Below the pieces are notes generated by a model, which saw nothing but the letters and a program-made list of their open reading frames with translations, was not told the DNA's origin and did not search any database. The position numbers and the translations under genes were made by a program. This document shows, piece by piece, positions 10,526-22,059 of a stretch of 64,000 nt of DNA. This DNA comes from Absidia repens. Taxonomy: Eukaryota; Mucoromycota; Mucoromycetes; Mucorales; Cunninghamellaceae. The first letter of the stretch is position 1. The number at the start of each line of letters is the position of its first letter. Location: NCBI GenBank assembly GCA_002105175.1, contig MCGE01000001.1:2418001-2482000 (forward strand). The letters are read 5' to 3'.

Positions 10526-11674
10526 AGCATGCGGGTCCACTATCCAGCAAGTCGCCCATCAGATATTGTCAACTAACGAATTTACCTTGTTAGTACTTGA
10601 GTTATTACCATTAGCTTTATTATTTTAATATATTTTAGTCTTGTTATACCATTTTTATTTATGTTTTTTATCAATACACATATTATTTTATCATACCATT
10701 TATATATTATATCTTATCAAAATAAACGCTGTTTCTTTTACTATTTATTAGTTGCAGTTATTATTGGGACTGATTTTCTATGCCTAAGCTTTGGGTCAAC
10801 GACCATTACAATTGTATATGATAGTATTAATGGTATATAGTCAAGATAGTGTGCTAATGGGGTATTTGACTTTTTGTTTTATCAATAAAGTAACGTTGAT
10901 CTTTTTTTTTTTTTTTTTTTTTTTTTGCTTTTGGTCAGTAAATTACTCTATTACGCAGTATACTGTCAATTTTCAATTCTTGTTACTTAGTTTATGAAGC
11001 TTTATTTGGAAGAATTAGTATTGCATAAACTTGCGCGAGTTGTAGGCTCCTAGGCCTCACAAATAAGAACGCATGATAGACATGTATACAAACATGATGT
11101 ATTCAGATAGAAATCTCTTTATTTTACCTCAAAATACCGTATAATATGGTACGATATCAACTAGTAATGACATTCATTGAAGATATATATAGGAAACATT
11201 TTTTTATTGTGGAAGTAACACAATGAAGATAAACTAAAATGATAAGCAATTGTACGGTGAGTAACAAGCTATTTTACTGTACAGTACTGTACGGCACTGA
11301 GGAGGGTGAGCTATTCTACCGCATGTGACAAACTATTCTAAGACTGCCCCACTAGAAGAGAACCACCATGATATCATACCGATGCTGAAAGCTGCTTATA
11401 AAAAAAGAGTGCGGATGTTGAATGGTGTTATGAAAGGTGATGTAAAAAAAAAAAAAAGAAAAGAAAAGAGAACCGCCAAAGAGATCCAATATTGAATGGT
11501 GAAGAGTCATGTTGATCTGTTGCATAGTATTGAATGCTGCAAAAAAGAAATAAATAAAAAGGGGTTGCCCTTTTTGTATTATTCAGTAAAAATTAATTGT
11601 CAAGTCAAATACAAAAAAAAGCATTCAAATTCCGCCACATGATATTTTTGTATTTGCCATTTTCATTTTTTCTT

Positions 11675-11985
11675 CACCGGTTCAACTTCTATGGGATTAT
11701 GTTGGATTTAGATTAGTGCCAAGACTAGTTTAGAAGGGATTTCAGAACAGGGATTACAAAAAAAATGGGGAAATCCTTTCATTTAAATCTAGGATCTAAG
11801 GACACCATGGGTTGACTTTCTGAGGCCTTCATTAGCTTAGTTTAGTTTTAGTTTGACCATAGTTCGTACCTATGTCTAAATAAAATATGTTCATTTTTAC
11901 TTGCTTCAATGAAAAAAGTTCTATAAGTCTCTCTCATGTTTTGCGCGATGGATACCTTTCTACCGTCGTCCCTTTAGACCAATGT
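11675..11985 (+). repeat. Dispersed repeat family A, copy 2
   Basis: Reads CTTCTATGGGATTATGTTGG, a TTAGATTAGTGCCAAGACTA-type block, a diverged core (GGGGAAATCCTTTCATTT), a TTTAGTTTTAGTTTG block, then AATAAAATATGTTC and TTGCTTCAATGAAAA. The block order matches the other copies. Confidence 0.75.
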
Positions 11986-12489
11986 CGACTGCTGTTATGT
12001 TTCAGTAAAAAAAAAAAAAAATCCTGTATGGCTTTGTACAAAATATTAGATCCCTTGATCGCTGTTGCCCTTCCCAGTTTATGTTTATGCATCAACAAAA
12101 TATAGCCTCTTTTTTTGACAAAAACTATCCCATCGAATATTGAAGAATTTATTTTTTTTTTAACAGGAGGATGACAGGATATACACGACTTTAGATATTA
12201 TGCCATATACAGTTTGAATAGTTAGGTTGGGTCAGGTTAGCTGAAAATGGATCAAGCCCGCAAATGTGGGCCAATATTGGGAGAGTGGGTCAGGGAGGTG
12301 AAAGTGAGTTACACCACTGCTTGTTTTATTTTATCCCCCACCCATCTTTTTTTTAACAATCATGGATGGCAGTTAGGTCAGTCGGATAGGAGGGGATGGG
12401 ATGACGAAGTTTGGGATGGGACAGTGGGACGATGATATTTGGGATGGAACGATAAGGTCTAATATGGGACAAAAATCCATTCTTTTGAT

Positions 12490-12545
12490 AACAAATAAAC
12501 GCTCTGGCGCTGCGTTAGAGATTTTGACACCTATCGATTTACTGG
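12490..12545 (-). repeat. Dispersed repeat family E, copy 1
   Basis: On the minus strand it reads AGTAAATCGATAG, then GCGCCAGAGCG. The same segment with AAATCG(A)AAGATTTCCAAAA and GCGCCAGAG occurs at 37262-37315 and 47274-47340, each time near family A copies. Confidence 0.55.
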
Positions 12546-12589
12546 CAGTCAGTGGACAGCCCCTTGAGGATTAGGTGAAAAAAAAAGTC

Positions 12590-12940
12590 AATTCAGACTC
12601 CGCACACAGGATTTCTATTTTTTTTTTTTTCTTCCCTCCCAATTTTCTTTTTCTTTTTCTTTTTTTCCTTCAGGAAAGACTGAATTATATGATGGCAAGG
12701 CTCATTGGGATACTGGTGATCTAGGATTAGTGTTAGAACTTGAATTAGAGGCATTTTCAAAAATGCAAAACAAACATCATGGGGAAGCCCTTTCATTTTG
12801 GATGCCGGATTTATGAATTATTAGTCATAGGAAATAGTATATATCATGGAATCATCATTAGTGTCATTAGTTTAGTATTAGTTTGCCATCGTTTGTATCT
12901 ACTTCTGAATAAAGTATGTTTTTTTTATCATTAGCTTCTC
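12590..12940 (+). repeat. Dispersed repeat family A, copy 3 (second subfamily)
   Basis: Starts with CAGACTCCGCACACAGG and poly(T). It then has ATGATGGCAAGGCTCATTGG, TTAGTGTTAGAACTTGAATT, an ATGCAAAACAAACATCATGG block and the core GGAAGCCCTTTCATTTTGGA, and ends with a TGAATAAAGTATG signal. Copies 4, 6 and 7 share the AAAACAAACATCATGGGG block and define this subfamily. Confidence 0.75.
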
Positions 12941-13239
12941 TGTTATACGTTTACATCAAGAGCTGCATCGAATATGTATACACGTGCATAGAGAAAAAAG
13001 TGTATATAAATGAATACGAACGGATTGAGTGGTAAGGTGACTTCTTCCACCGACTCATTTATACTGTATAAGTTTGTGCGTAAAAAAGAAAACAGGCATG
13101 TGCTTGTGTGAAAAAACAACTATTACAGTGTATTTTGTTGTGGGTATATTGAGCAGCAAAGTTGAGGATAATATTAATTGTGTAGCTGGGATCAAAAATG
13201 TTCAATATACTATGTGTCAAGGGTTGTTGTTGTGAAGTG

Positions 13240-13430
13240 TGGGCATTGATGGGATGGGATTAGACACCTCCGCCATTTCATACTTCAGTGGGCAGTCCCT
13301 TCGGGCCCAACCATCGTGTTCAGCACTCCGTCGATTTGGAAAAAACGATGGATGCCTCCACCATTTCGCATTATGGTGGGCGCAACGGTCATGTTCAGGG
13401 CTCTGTCTGAAAAAAAGGGGTCGAAGCGAC
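13240..13430 (-). repeat. Dispersed repeat family B, tandem dimer
   Basis: Two diverged units in minus orientation, each with a CCGCCATTTC-like end, a GTGGGC box and a GTTCAG box (reverse complement of the unit described at 6845-7045). Spacing is about 95 bp. Confidence 0.65.
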
Positions 13431-14488
13431 AAAAAAGCAAATTAAAGGTACTATAGCAGAGTTTTCTTACGATCCAGTCTTTTTTTAATATATAAAAATG
13501 TGATATGTATGGTGCAACTGCTTCTAGATCCCTGGACAGGAACTGTGCAGAGTAGGACAAATATGCTTTCACCATTGTTCTATTAAACCCTATCATATTC
13601 TGGTAAAATCCCCTGTCTACGTTCATTTCAATTTCAAGGCACCTCAGCAAATGCGTGTTTAAATATTATCGTATTGATATTTTTATTTATCCGAGGTTAT
13701 AAAACTTCAAATATGAGTTCAAATAATGAAAATGAGGTGCACCATAAAGTTACACACGTGATGGGCACCTTTTTTTTTTATTTGGGTCGGTGAACAACAG
13801 TCAAGCTTTTTTTGGTAGATCACCTACGATGGTGAGTTTTTTTTTCCGACTGTGACCCGTTATATACAGACAAAATACAAAATCAAAGGCAAGATAAAAT
13901 GAATAATAAAAATAAAATGGCTTTATTTAAAAAAAAAATAGTGGAAGTAGATATCATAATAATTTCTTTTAGTACAAATTTAATTAAGCCCTTTGCTAGT
14001 AATTTTATTTGCGACATACTCTGAGCGAGAACACCCTGAGCAATACGTTCAGAATAACATTAGAAACAAATGCGAGACAATATAGAGTTCGATAGTGTAA
14101 ATATGTATAAAAGCACATCAAATGTTTATTTCAGAAGACAAGTTAAAATAAAATAAAAAAGGTGAGTAAATAGGGGGAGAGGAGGAGTTTGGAGTCTAAA
14201 GTATACAATCTATTGCTAAAGAGAATATTGAGAGAAAAAAGGATAATGATGATAATAATAATATATACTTGGAAAGGAGAGGAGGGGGAATCATTGGGAA
14301 CTGCGATTTGAATATATGTGTATATATAAAGAAGGGTGAAGTGCAGCTATGAGCTGGTGTTGATTTGTGTACAAATGCCTAGAATGAATATAGTAATACT
14401 AGATATATATATATGTATATATAAAGAGATGAATGCGTATAAATATGAAGAAGCATAAAAGGTGGAAAGATGGAAGGGTGAATCATCA

Positions 14489-17274
14489 TTATTGTATGGT
14501 ACATTGACAATAGACAGGACCATCTTGCCATCCAGGTGGTTGATTGCCTGAAGCATGGAAGTGAGATAAAGTTGATAAGTCGTCCAATTCGTCATATTTT
14601 CCAGTAGTTGAATAATGTTTCATCGCCATTGCTGGCATACTGTTGAGTTCATTTTGTGGCCCGCCCTCTAAAGATATTCGGGAGTGAGCGTATTCTACAG
14701 CTGGTTGTACATTAAACGGTGGTGATGACGATGGTGACGTGATATCTTTGCCTAATGAGTCGTGTATCGATGTGGAAAGTTGCTGTACATTCCGATTATC
14801 TTTTTCGTTGCTGTCATCTAGAGTTGATACCCCTGAATCATGTGTTGTATGCTTGCGGCTTTCCCAGCGTTGCAGATTCCTTTCCATTTGATCCACGGCG
14901 AATGACATCTCTATTGCAAAGGGTAAAAAGGATTAATGGTTGCTTTAAGATGATATGCTCGACTGTATGTTCCTTTTTTTTTTTTTTTTTTTTTTTACCT
15001 TGCATGACTTCCCGCACATGTTGAAACAAGTCCATGGCGACAAACCGGATGAAGCCAATTTGGGAATCTTCCAGTATCAGTTTGTCTCGGTCATTAAAAG
15101 GAGATACAGGTATACCAAGTTCTTTCTCCAGATCACCTTGACATGCAAATTCTTCCACTAATAGTTCCGCCCATTTTGCAGAATGTAGGAAAGGTCGAGC
15201 CTAGGATAAATGAAATGTTGAGATAAAGATACCATGTGATAGATTGCATTCGTGTCTTTTTAACTTACAACATTGCTAATATCCGCACATTTGATGATGG
15301 CACTGCATATCAAAAGTCGCTCCTGGTCCTCGTCTACTTTGATTGTTGAAGATTTATCCCCTAGGCGCCGGGCTTGTTCCTTTATTTTCTGAACATATTC
15401 GTTATGTAGTGACATATCGGTCGCCAAAATACTTGTGACCACCGTTTTTCTAAACTCTATACATTATAAAAGCGACATGGTTAATCAATCAAGTAGAGTT
15501 GGTAGGAAAAAGGGGCAACGGCCCACTTACCTTGGTAATTTGAAGTTCCAGTACCACCAGAAATTTGATCCAGACCATGCTTTTTCATAATTTGAAACAG
15601 AGTCATAGAATGAAAGCTTTCAAGTACGGATCGATCGTTGTACAACAAAGCTAGCGGTGTTGCTGAGTTGATCTAAATAGGTTCAACATAAAAAAACTCA
15701 TCAGTATCAAATAATATGGGGGCAGAGAGGTATTAATTGAGATACTTACGAGGAATAAATTGTTTACACCTGGATGAGCAGCGTCGTGACCAATGGCTGC
15801 AATAAAAAGAGCCAATATATCAATAGGTCGTATCAAGTCTTGAGGTTTGGATGTTTTGGAAGATGGATGTTGAGATTGCTGAGTGTTGAAAGGGATAACA
15901 CCAAGCTGCCGTGATATGTAATAAGAGCATTGTAAGACATCAACAGCATGAGCAAAGTTGTGATACGGATTGCCATCGTGATAGATTGTTGAGAGGTCAC
16001 TGATAAAGTCGTACAATTGTTCTGCCAACAAATTAGAATTTTGAGTAACCGCAATATGTCTTTTCTTTAATTTCTTTCTTGTGGAATTACCTTCAGTAAT
16101 AATTAAATGATCTAAATCAGGGCAGGCAAGTACTGGCTTGAACATGAGAATCACACAATGTATAAGGTCTTGATGATCCAGTTCAAACGGTGAGAAGTTC
16201 CAGCTATCAACTTTGTTTTGCAGAAATTTGGCGTGATCACTGTAAACATAAATCAAATTGCATATAAAATTAGAATACATCCAAATCATATATTCATTTT
16301 TTTTCTTGCCTTGAAAGAGCTATTTCACCATTAACAGGAGGCAAAGAAGTATATACGTCCAATACAACCTTAGTCAACCTATGTTTCAATTGAAATCAAG
16401 GCAGTCATCAATATAACTATGAGCTGCAGTTTTTCATGTAATATATACTTACAGTGTATCCTTTTCAAACAATTCCTTGACTCGGGCATGTAAATTAGAA
16501 TCATCACGTAATTGGTTGTGTTGTAAGGGTTGAAATTGTGTAGGCGTGATGGGAGTAATGGTAGTAGTAGTGGTAGTTGTTGCAGCGGGAGACATCGCAT
16601 TGTCGCTCGACAGAGTGGGAGAAGATCCATGACCATCATGTATTTTCGAATGAGATCGACGGCGGTGTAACGACTATTAGAAAAGATATAATAAATCAGA
16701 CTTTCCCCCCTTTTTTTCCGTTTTATGGTTACTCTCCTTTTATATACATATGTAAATGTTGCAACAAAAGATCTACTTACTAAGAATAACGTTTTGACGA
16801 CATCTAAACGCATTGGTTTCAGGATATAGTCGACAGCACCTGCATGGACACAATCAAGCATAAAGGAAGGATTTTCATTGGATGAGCAGACTATGTGAAG
16901 GAAACAATAAAGGTGTTTAAGTTTTTGTTGTAGTCTATTACAGTTTACTGTGGTTTTACCTATGATAGGGACATTATCATCTTCGACTTCTTGAGCAATG
17001 TTGGATATCCAGGTAGTATTTGTAAAGCACCCGAGGGAATCATTCTCTTGGTCGTCTAAATCCAATAATAGTAAAGTGGACGGCTGTTCCTTAATCCAAG
17101 TAAAAGCTTCATTTTGATGGGAGGTAAAAGACACTAAATTAAAAAAGAATATAATGGTTACAAAAAAAGGAGAGTTAGTTCTTGATGTTTCACAACGCTA
17201 TATCTATACTCACTTTTCTTGTTGCCGCCCCTTCTCCTCTCATCCTCTTTACACCTTTCTCCCCCATACACATA

Positions 17275-17314
<40 letters not shown>

Positions 17315-17537
17315 CGCCCTCCCACTCCCCTCCCCTCCCAGACACATTTCGCACGCCTATTTCCTTGACCTTTTTATAAATAAAATAAAAAACCAACTCA
17401 CCTTGCGCAAAAACTGATTGCAAAGTAGATATATAATTTGGTTGCTGAGGGAGTTGTTGATCGTTGTCATCATTAAGAATAAAAGGTGGAGGAGACGGCT
17501 GTTGCAAGATCACCACTGTGCAATGAGAAGGATCCAT
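14489..17537 (-). CDS. Class I cyclic-nucleotide phosphodiesterase with an N-terminal receiver-like domain
   Basis: About ten exons, starting MDPSHCTVVILQQ at 17537. Exons 2-4 encode a receiver-like domain: WIKEQPSTLLLLDLDDQEN (acidic acceptor region), IVCSSNENPSF, then HAGAVDYILKPMRLDVV (the Lys-Pro motif). A Thr-rich linker follows. The catalytic domain has the metal-binding set HDGNPYHNFAHAVDVLQ, AAIGHDAAHPGVNN and IIKCADISNVV, followed by an ARPF..S..WA block and GFIRFVAMDLFQHVREVMQ. These are hallmarks of the PDEase_I family, which hydrolyses cAMP or cGMP to the 5'-nucleotide. The C-terminus is Ser-rich and probably disordered. By family it should damp cAMP signalling, which links it in role to the G-alpha gene at 22811-24123. 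Human PDE8 also has a receiver-like domain, so this architecture is rare rather than unique. One intron (16240-16309) appears to use GC-AG ends. Confidence 0.9.
17276..17310. repeat. (TA)n microsatellite in a PDE intron
   Basis: Alternating A and T between exons 1 and 2 of the phosphodiesterase gene. Similar tracts lie at 17812-17840 and 46432-46456. Confidence 0.9.
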
Positions 17538-18440
17538 GTTGATTGACTTACTATGACTATTTGGGCAAAGCTGCTCCGAGATTGTTGTATCCTTTGTCGT
17601 TATTCGTCGGCTGATGAGTGTTGTTCTTGTTGTTGTGGTTGCTGCTGCTAAATATATGTTTTGTCGCAACCTTTTTCAAGCATAGACAGGTTGAGTCCGT
17701 TGTATATAAAAGAAGCACAAGTTAAAAGAAAGGAAGTGGAAACAATAGCGATAAGGAACCAACACTTGTTAAAAACAAAGCTGAAGTTTTAATGGCTAAA
17801 ATGTGTTTGTTGTATATATATATATATATATATATATAATATGTATATATCAAGGGAATAAGAAGCGATATGAATGGAAGATTCTCAAAGAGCTGATATT
17901 GACGGCGAGAGGGTGAAAGGGAGAGTGTATAAAATGACAAGGATAGATAAAAAGGAATGAATCCGTCGAAGTATCAAAGGGAAGATATCAGAACAGGGAA
18001 AAAAAAAAAAGAGAAAGAGAGAGGAAAAATGTATTTAGGGGAGCTCCTTTCAGTTGATTTATTTTTCAGATCCCGCAATTGCCCAAAAAGATGTTGGTTA
18101 CTGGGTCTGTGAATGTGTGATCTTTCAAAGCCCATTTTCAGAGCGACAAATATAGTACACTATATCTTATCATATACGTACCACTTTCATTAAAGAAGTA
18201 GAAATTATAAAGCTAATAAACACCAGGAATTCTGGCATATTCTATTATAGCCAAAATCGAACCTGAGTCACGAGATTATCCACAACCGTCCTGATTCTCA
18301 AAAGAAAAATTGTAAAATGACTCACGGCTGTGTTTAAATTTGATAATAAAGGCGAAAAGCTTGATCCAAATTTTTTTCTTTTTGTTATCTTTTCTTTTCC
18401 GTCTGTGTAAATACCCTATCTGTCCTACAACGCTTTCAAA
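17538..18440. promoter_or_regulatory. Shared intergenic region between divergent PDE and SPX-SerB genes
   Basis: About 900 bp separate two genes that point away from each other, so both promoters should lie here. A (TA)n tract is at 17812-17840 and purine-rich sequence at 17995-18030. Pyrimidine-rich sequence runs up to the ATG at 18441. I could not pick out a specific operator. Confidence 0.45.
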
Positions 18441-20570
18441 ATGAAGTTTGGCAAATATTTGGAGGATCGCAAATCTTATCTTCCTAATGACTATGCTTCA
18501 AATTGCATCGACTATACTAGATTGAAACAGCTCTTGAAGGATACGGTCTATGCCAACTCAATCAAAATCGACCCTACTAGAGAGCAACAGCAGCCCTTCT
18601 CTCAAGTAGTATCTCAACGCCTCAGTCAACTCCAAACTTGTGAAGTGCATTTTATCGAACAGTTGGATATACAGGTGACAAAAGTTTGCGACTTTTTCCA
18701 ACAAGAGTCAACTCGAATCGTCAAAGAAACCAATAACGACCAATCGACACCTACCGACTTGCTACAAAAGATCTTGACTTTGGAACGCTTCGTTTTCCTC
18801 AATTACACTGGTATTACTAAAATCCTCAAGAAAAATGATCGTCACTCTGGTTTGGCCTTGTCGGAACCCTACTTGCACCGTGTGGCCCAGCTTCCTTTGG
18901 TGAAGGCAGAAGATTTGTCCCAACTCAAACAAAATGCCATGAACAAATTGCAGCAACAACTCCACAGCACTGGTGAAGAACAACAGCAACACGATGCCAA
19001 TATGATGATTCACCATCCGTTAGGACTATCACCTCCTATGATCCGTAGTCGTTCTCATTACAAATTCACCTCCAATGCTGCCTTGCCTCCTACCTTTGTG
19101 GGACCCAATCAAAAAGTCCTTGTGTCATTGTCAGGTCCTCATGGAACGGATATCGTGGGTGCTGTATTGGAATGTCTTGCTCGTCACCCCTGTGCTATTG
19201 AAGATTTTATGCTCTCAAGACTTTATCACAATGTTACTTTTGGTGTCCTGATCACTTTGCAATCCGACAATGTTACCGTCTTCCGTGATTTGGCTGAAGC
19301 TGCTCAACAATGGGATGCGACGTTGACATTTGATGTCCCAGATACTCAAGCAACAGAACCTACCATCCGTCATCGTGGTGAAAAAAAGAACAAGACAACC
19401 ATTACCACTGCCAATGCCTCTCAATCTGATGATGATCAAATCTACTTGCCTGCCTCCTTGGAAGAAGCCCCTTACTCTGGTCGGATCAAATACGCCGCTA
19501 GTATCTTGAATCAAAATGGTTTGGAAGCTGGATTTTTGAGTCAATGTACACAACTTTTACTGAAGCATCACATATCGGTGGAAAAACTCTCAAGACTGGA
19601 CAAACGACACACCTTATCATGCGCTGATTTACGACTTAGTGTGCCCACTACTGTGAATATGGATACGCTACGCAAGGAACTTATTGATTTGGCTGCAAGC
19701 TTTGGATCGGATGTGGCTTTACAACCAGATGATGTATTCAGAAAAAACAAACGATTGGTTGTTTTTGATATGGATTCAACTTTAATTCAACAGGAAGTGA
19801 TTGACGAAATTGCTAGATATGCTGGAGTGGTGGATCAAGTGGCTGTAAGTAATAAGTGTGAATGGCAATGATGTTTTTTTTTTATCACTCATTCTATAAG
19901 TTTGTTATTATTGTATGCTAGACCATTACCGAAGCAGCGATGAATGGCGAAATTGATTTTAAGGAATCTTTACGTCGTCGCGTAGCTCTCTTGAATGGCA
20001 CAAGTGTCAGTGTGATTGAAGATGTCAAAAAAATTCTTACGTTTACGGAAGGTGCTCGCTTCTTATGTCACGCTCTCAAGAAACTTGGATTCAAACTGGC
20101 TGTCATCAGTGGTGGATTCATGCCTTTGGCGTTATATGTGAAATCTGAACTTGGGTTGGATTACGCTTTTGCGAATCAGGTAAAAAAAAAAAAAAAAAAA
20201 AAGACAACACCGGCAACTTTGCATTGACACTTTATTGTTCAAATATATGTAGCTTGAAGTGTCGTCAGATGGATTGACTCTTACAGGTGAAACGACAGGA
20301 CCGATTGTGGACGGGATTCGAAAAGCAGAACTATTGGAAGTTATTGCTCAAAGTGAAGGCGTGACATTAAATCAGGTGATTGCTGTGGGTGACGGTGCCA
20401 ACGATTTGTGGATGATGAACAAGGCTGGACTGGGTATTGCGTTTAACGCCAAACCTCGAGTACAGGAACAAGCTCGGGCAAGAATCAATCAAAAGAGCCT
20501 GAAGTATGTTCTCTCTTTGTTGGGCTATTCTGAACAAGACATGGAACAACTTGGTGCGGGAGTAGAATAG
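18441..20570 (+). CDS. SPX domain-ACT-like-phosphoserine phosphatase fusion
   Basis: Three exons: 18441-19844, 19922-20179 and 20253-20570, with clean GT-AG ends. Residues about 1-160 form an SPX domain: MKFGKYLEDRKSYLPNDY, IDYTRLKQLLKD and RFVFLNYTGITKILKKNDR with its Lys-rich helix. In other proteins SPX binds inositol pyrophosphates and reports phosphate status. Residues about 220-450 hold two ACT-like segments (VLVSLSGPHGTDIVGAVLEC; RIKYAASILNQNGLEAGF). The C-terminal half is a HAD phosphatase of SerB type: VVFDMDSTLIQQEVIDEIA (catalytic DxD), AVISGGFMPLAL (motif II) and VGDGANDLWMMNKAGLGIAF (motif IV). SerB/Ser2 makes L-serine from phosphoserine. All catalytic motifs look intact. Control of serine synthesis by phosphate status is my inference from the domain pairing. 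Confidence 0.92.
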
Positions 20571-20768
20571 AAATTTTAGTCATTAAATATTTAGAATACA
20601 AAATAGAATATAGCTCTTCTTTTTTTTTTTGTGTGTGTGTGTGTGTGTTGTATTTTATATGTGATTCAATAAAAATCAGAAATGTAGTTTATTACTAGTC
20701 AAAAAAACAAAATATATCTTTACTGAAGTCATTGATGTATATGGGAAAACCCATGATGAATTGATCGT

Positions 20769-20818
<50 letters not shown>

Positions 20819-21027
20819 GGGCTAGTTTGCAAAGTTTGGGAGTAAGGAAAAACATGATCATTTGAGTGCCAAAAAAAGTCTTTATTATCACAATCAACGA
20901 GGCAGAAAACAATACTAACTACAAAGATGACAAAATAGAGGGGGTAAAAGGAAGAGGAATACAAGTACAACAAAATGTCAACTAGTGAAAGCTAAGAGTA
21001 GATTTATGCGAGGGGATGGATATAAAA
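20571..21027. other. Short spacer between convergent genes, with an A48 tract
   Basis: Contains the 3' flanks of the SPX-SerB and DinB-like genes, a (GT)n tract at 20630-20648 and an uninterrupted run of 48 A at 20770-20817. The hydrophobic frames on either strand come from the poly(A/T) run. Confidence 0.6.
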
Positions 21028-21799
21028 CTACAAACGTTCCTGAGTCCTGCCATGTCTTCGGTCCATTAACGTAGAAGGAGCAACCCCAAAATCAGCAGGT
21101 AGTACATGGCCTGCTTCGATACAAATGGCCTTAATGGATGCAAAATGATGGATCTAACAGTCAAGTGAAAACAATAAGTTTTCATGAATGCCATCCCATC
21201 AATAAGTATAAAACTTACCGCATGAATACAGCAGTACCAGAGTTCCCTTCCGAACGAAGATACAAAAGGATAATGCGTGGGTCATTTGGATCGATAGAGG
21301 CGGTGAGAGTCACAGGGTATTCCAAAGGGATATCACGTACATCAAGGAGAGTTTGCTGAAGTTGTTTCAATTGTTGAATTGCCTGCGCTCTGTCTACTTC
21401 CATAGGGGTCTAAGTTCCAATGTATATGTAAATGAATAGAAGAAAGTCATGTTAGTTATTATCTCCAAATCCCACCATATAACTTCTTACGTTTCTATCA
21501 CGTTTGTCGAAGTCAATAGTCCAATTTTCGCTTCTTGCGTGTTTGACAAGCTGGATAAAATGATCATAAGAGTGTCTAAGAATATAATATGAGATAAGTG
21601 CGTATACACAGTTCGACAAGGCAACGAAACAAAAAGGGATGAGGTATTACCGTACATGTTTTCCGATTGTACTGCAAGGCATCACGATAGACGTTCTTGT
21701 GTAGATGTGATCGGGTAAGTGGGATATCATTTGAATAGCTTGTTGAATATTGCTGTGGGCAACGCTGTGGATATGCTTCGAATCACCAAAAGTGGCCAT
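21028..21799 (-). pseudogene. DinB-like four-helix protein with an apparent 1-nt frameshift
   Basis: Starts MATFGDSKHIHSVAHSNIQQ at 21799. Exons then give TIGKHVR joined to HSYDHFIQLVKHA, DFDKRDRN joined to TPMEVDRAQAIQQLKQL, and PVTLTASIDPNDPRIILL. At about 21272 the frame must shift by one base: the next conserved block SSFGRELWYCCIHA, spliced to IHHFASIKAICIEAGHVLPA and DFGVAPSTL, lies in another frame, and no GT-AG intron can bridge it. GKH..HSYDHF and FGREL....H.IHHFA are the conserved metal-ligand regions of a DinB-superfamily group found in fungi and bacteria. The function is unknown. The shift may be a real lesion or an assembly error; the rest looks well conserved, which favours an error or a recent lesion. 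Confidence 0.6.
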
Positions 21800-22009
21800 T
21801 AGTACCAGTAAGACTGTGTAAATAAAATGAAAGAAAAAAAAGATGAGAGAATAATTTTTAACGCTTGAAATCGGGAGTTAAAGTTGTTTATGCCTGCTGC
21901 CTGCCAATACATAAAATCAAGCCAATCAATATTGCGCTGAACATTTTCTTGATCACCAGACAAGTACGCTATGGCATAAATCAAAACTGCCCCATTGCCC
22001 CATTGAAAA

Positions 22010-22059
<50 letters not shown>

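Larger units (their letters stand above)
10526..14488. other. Long repeat-rich spacer
   Basis: Nearly 4 kb without a supported gene between the ends of two converging genes. It contains two family A copies, one family E copy, one family B dimer and many A/T runs (for example T24 at 10902-10926). A minus-strand frame at 13445-13650 reads RCLEIEMNVDRGFYQNMIGF and continues for 40 residues into the family B dimer; it looks like a fragment of an old coding sequence, but I cannot name it. Confidence 0.5.

Noticed and set aside
17154..17417. Tyr/Ile-repeat peptide in the phosphodiesterase intron
   Set aside because: It is produced by the (TA)n microsatellite and lies inside an intron with good splice ends.
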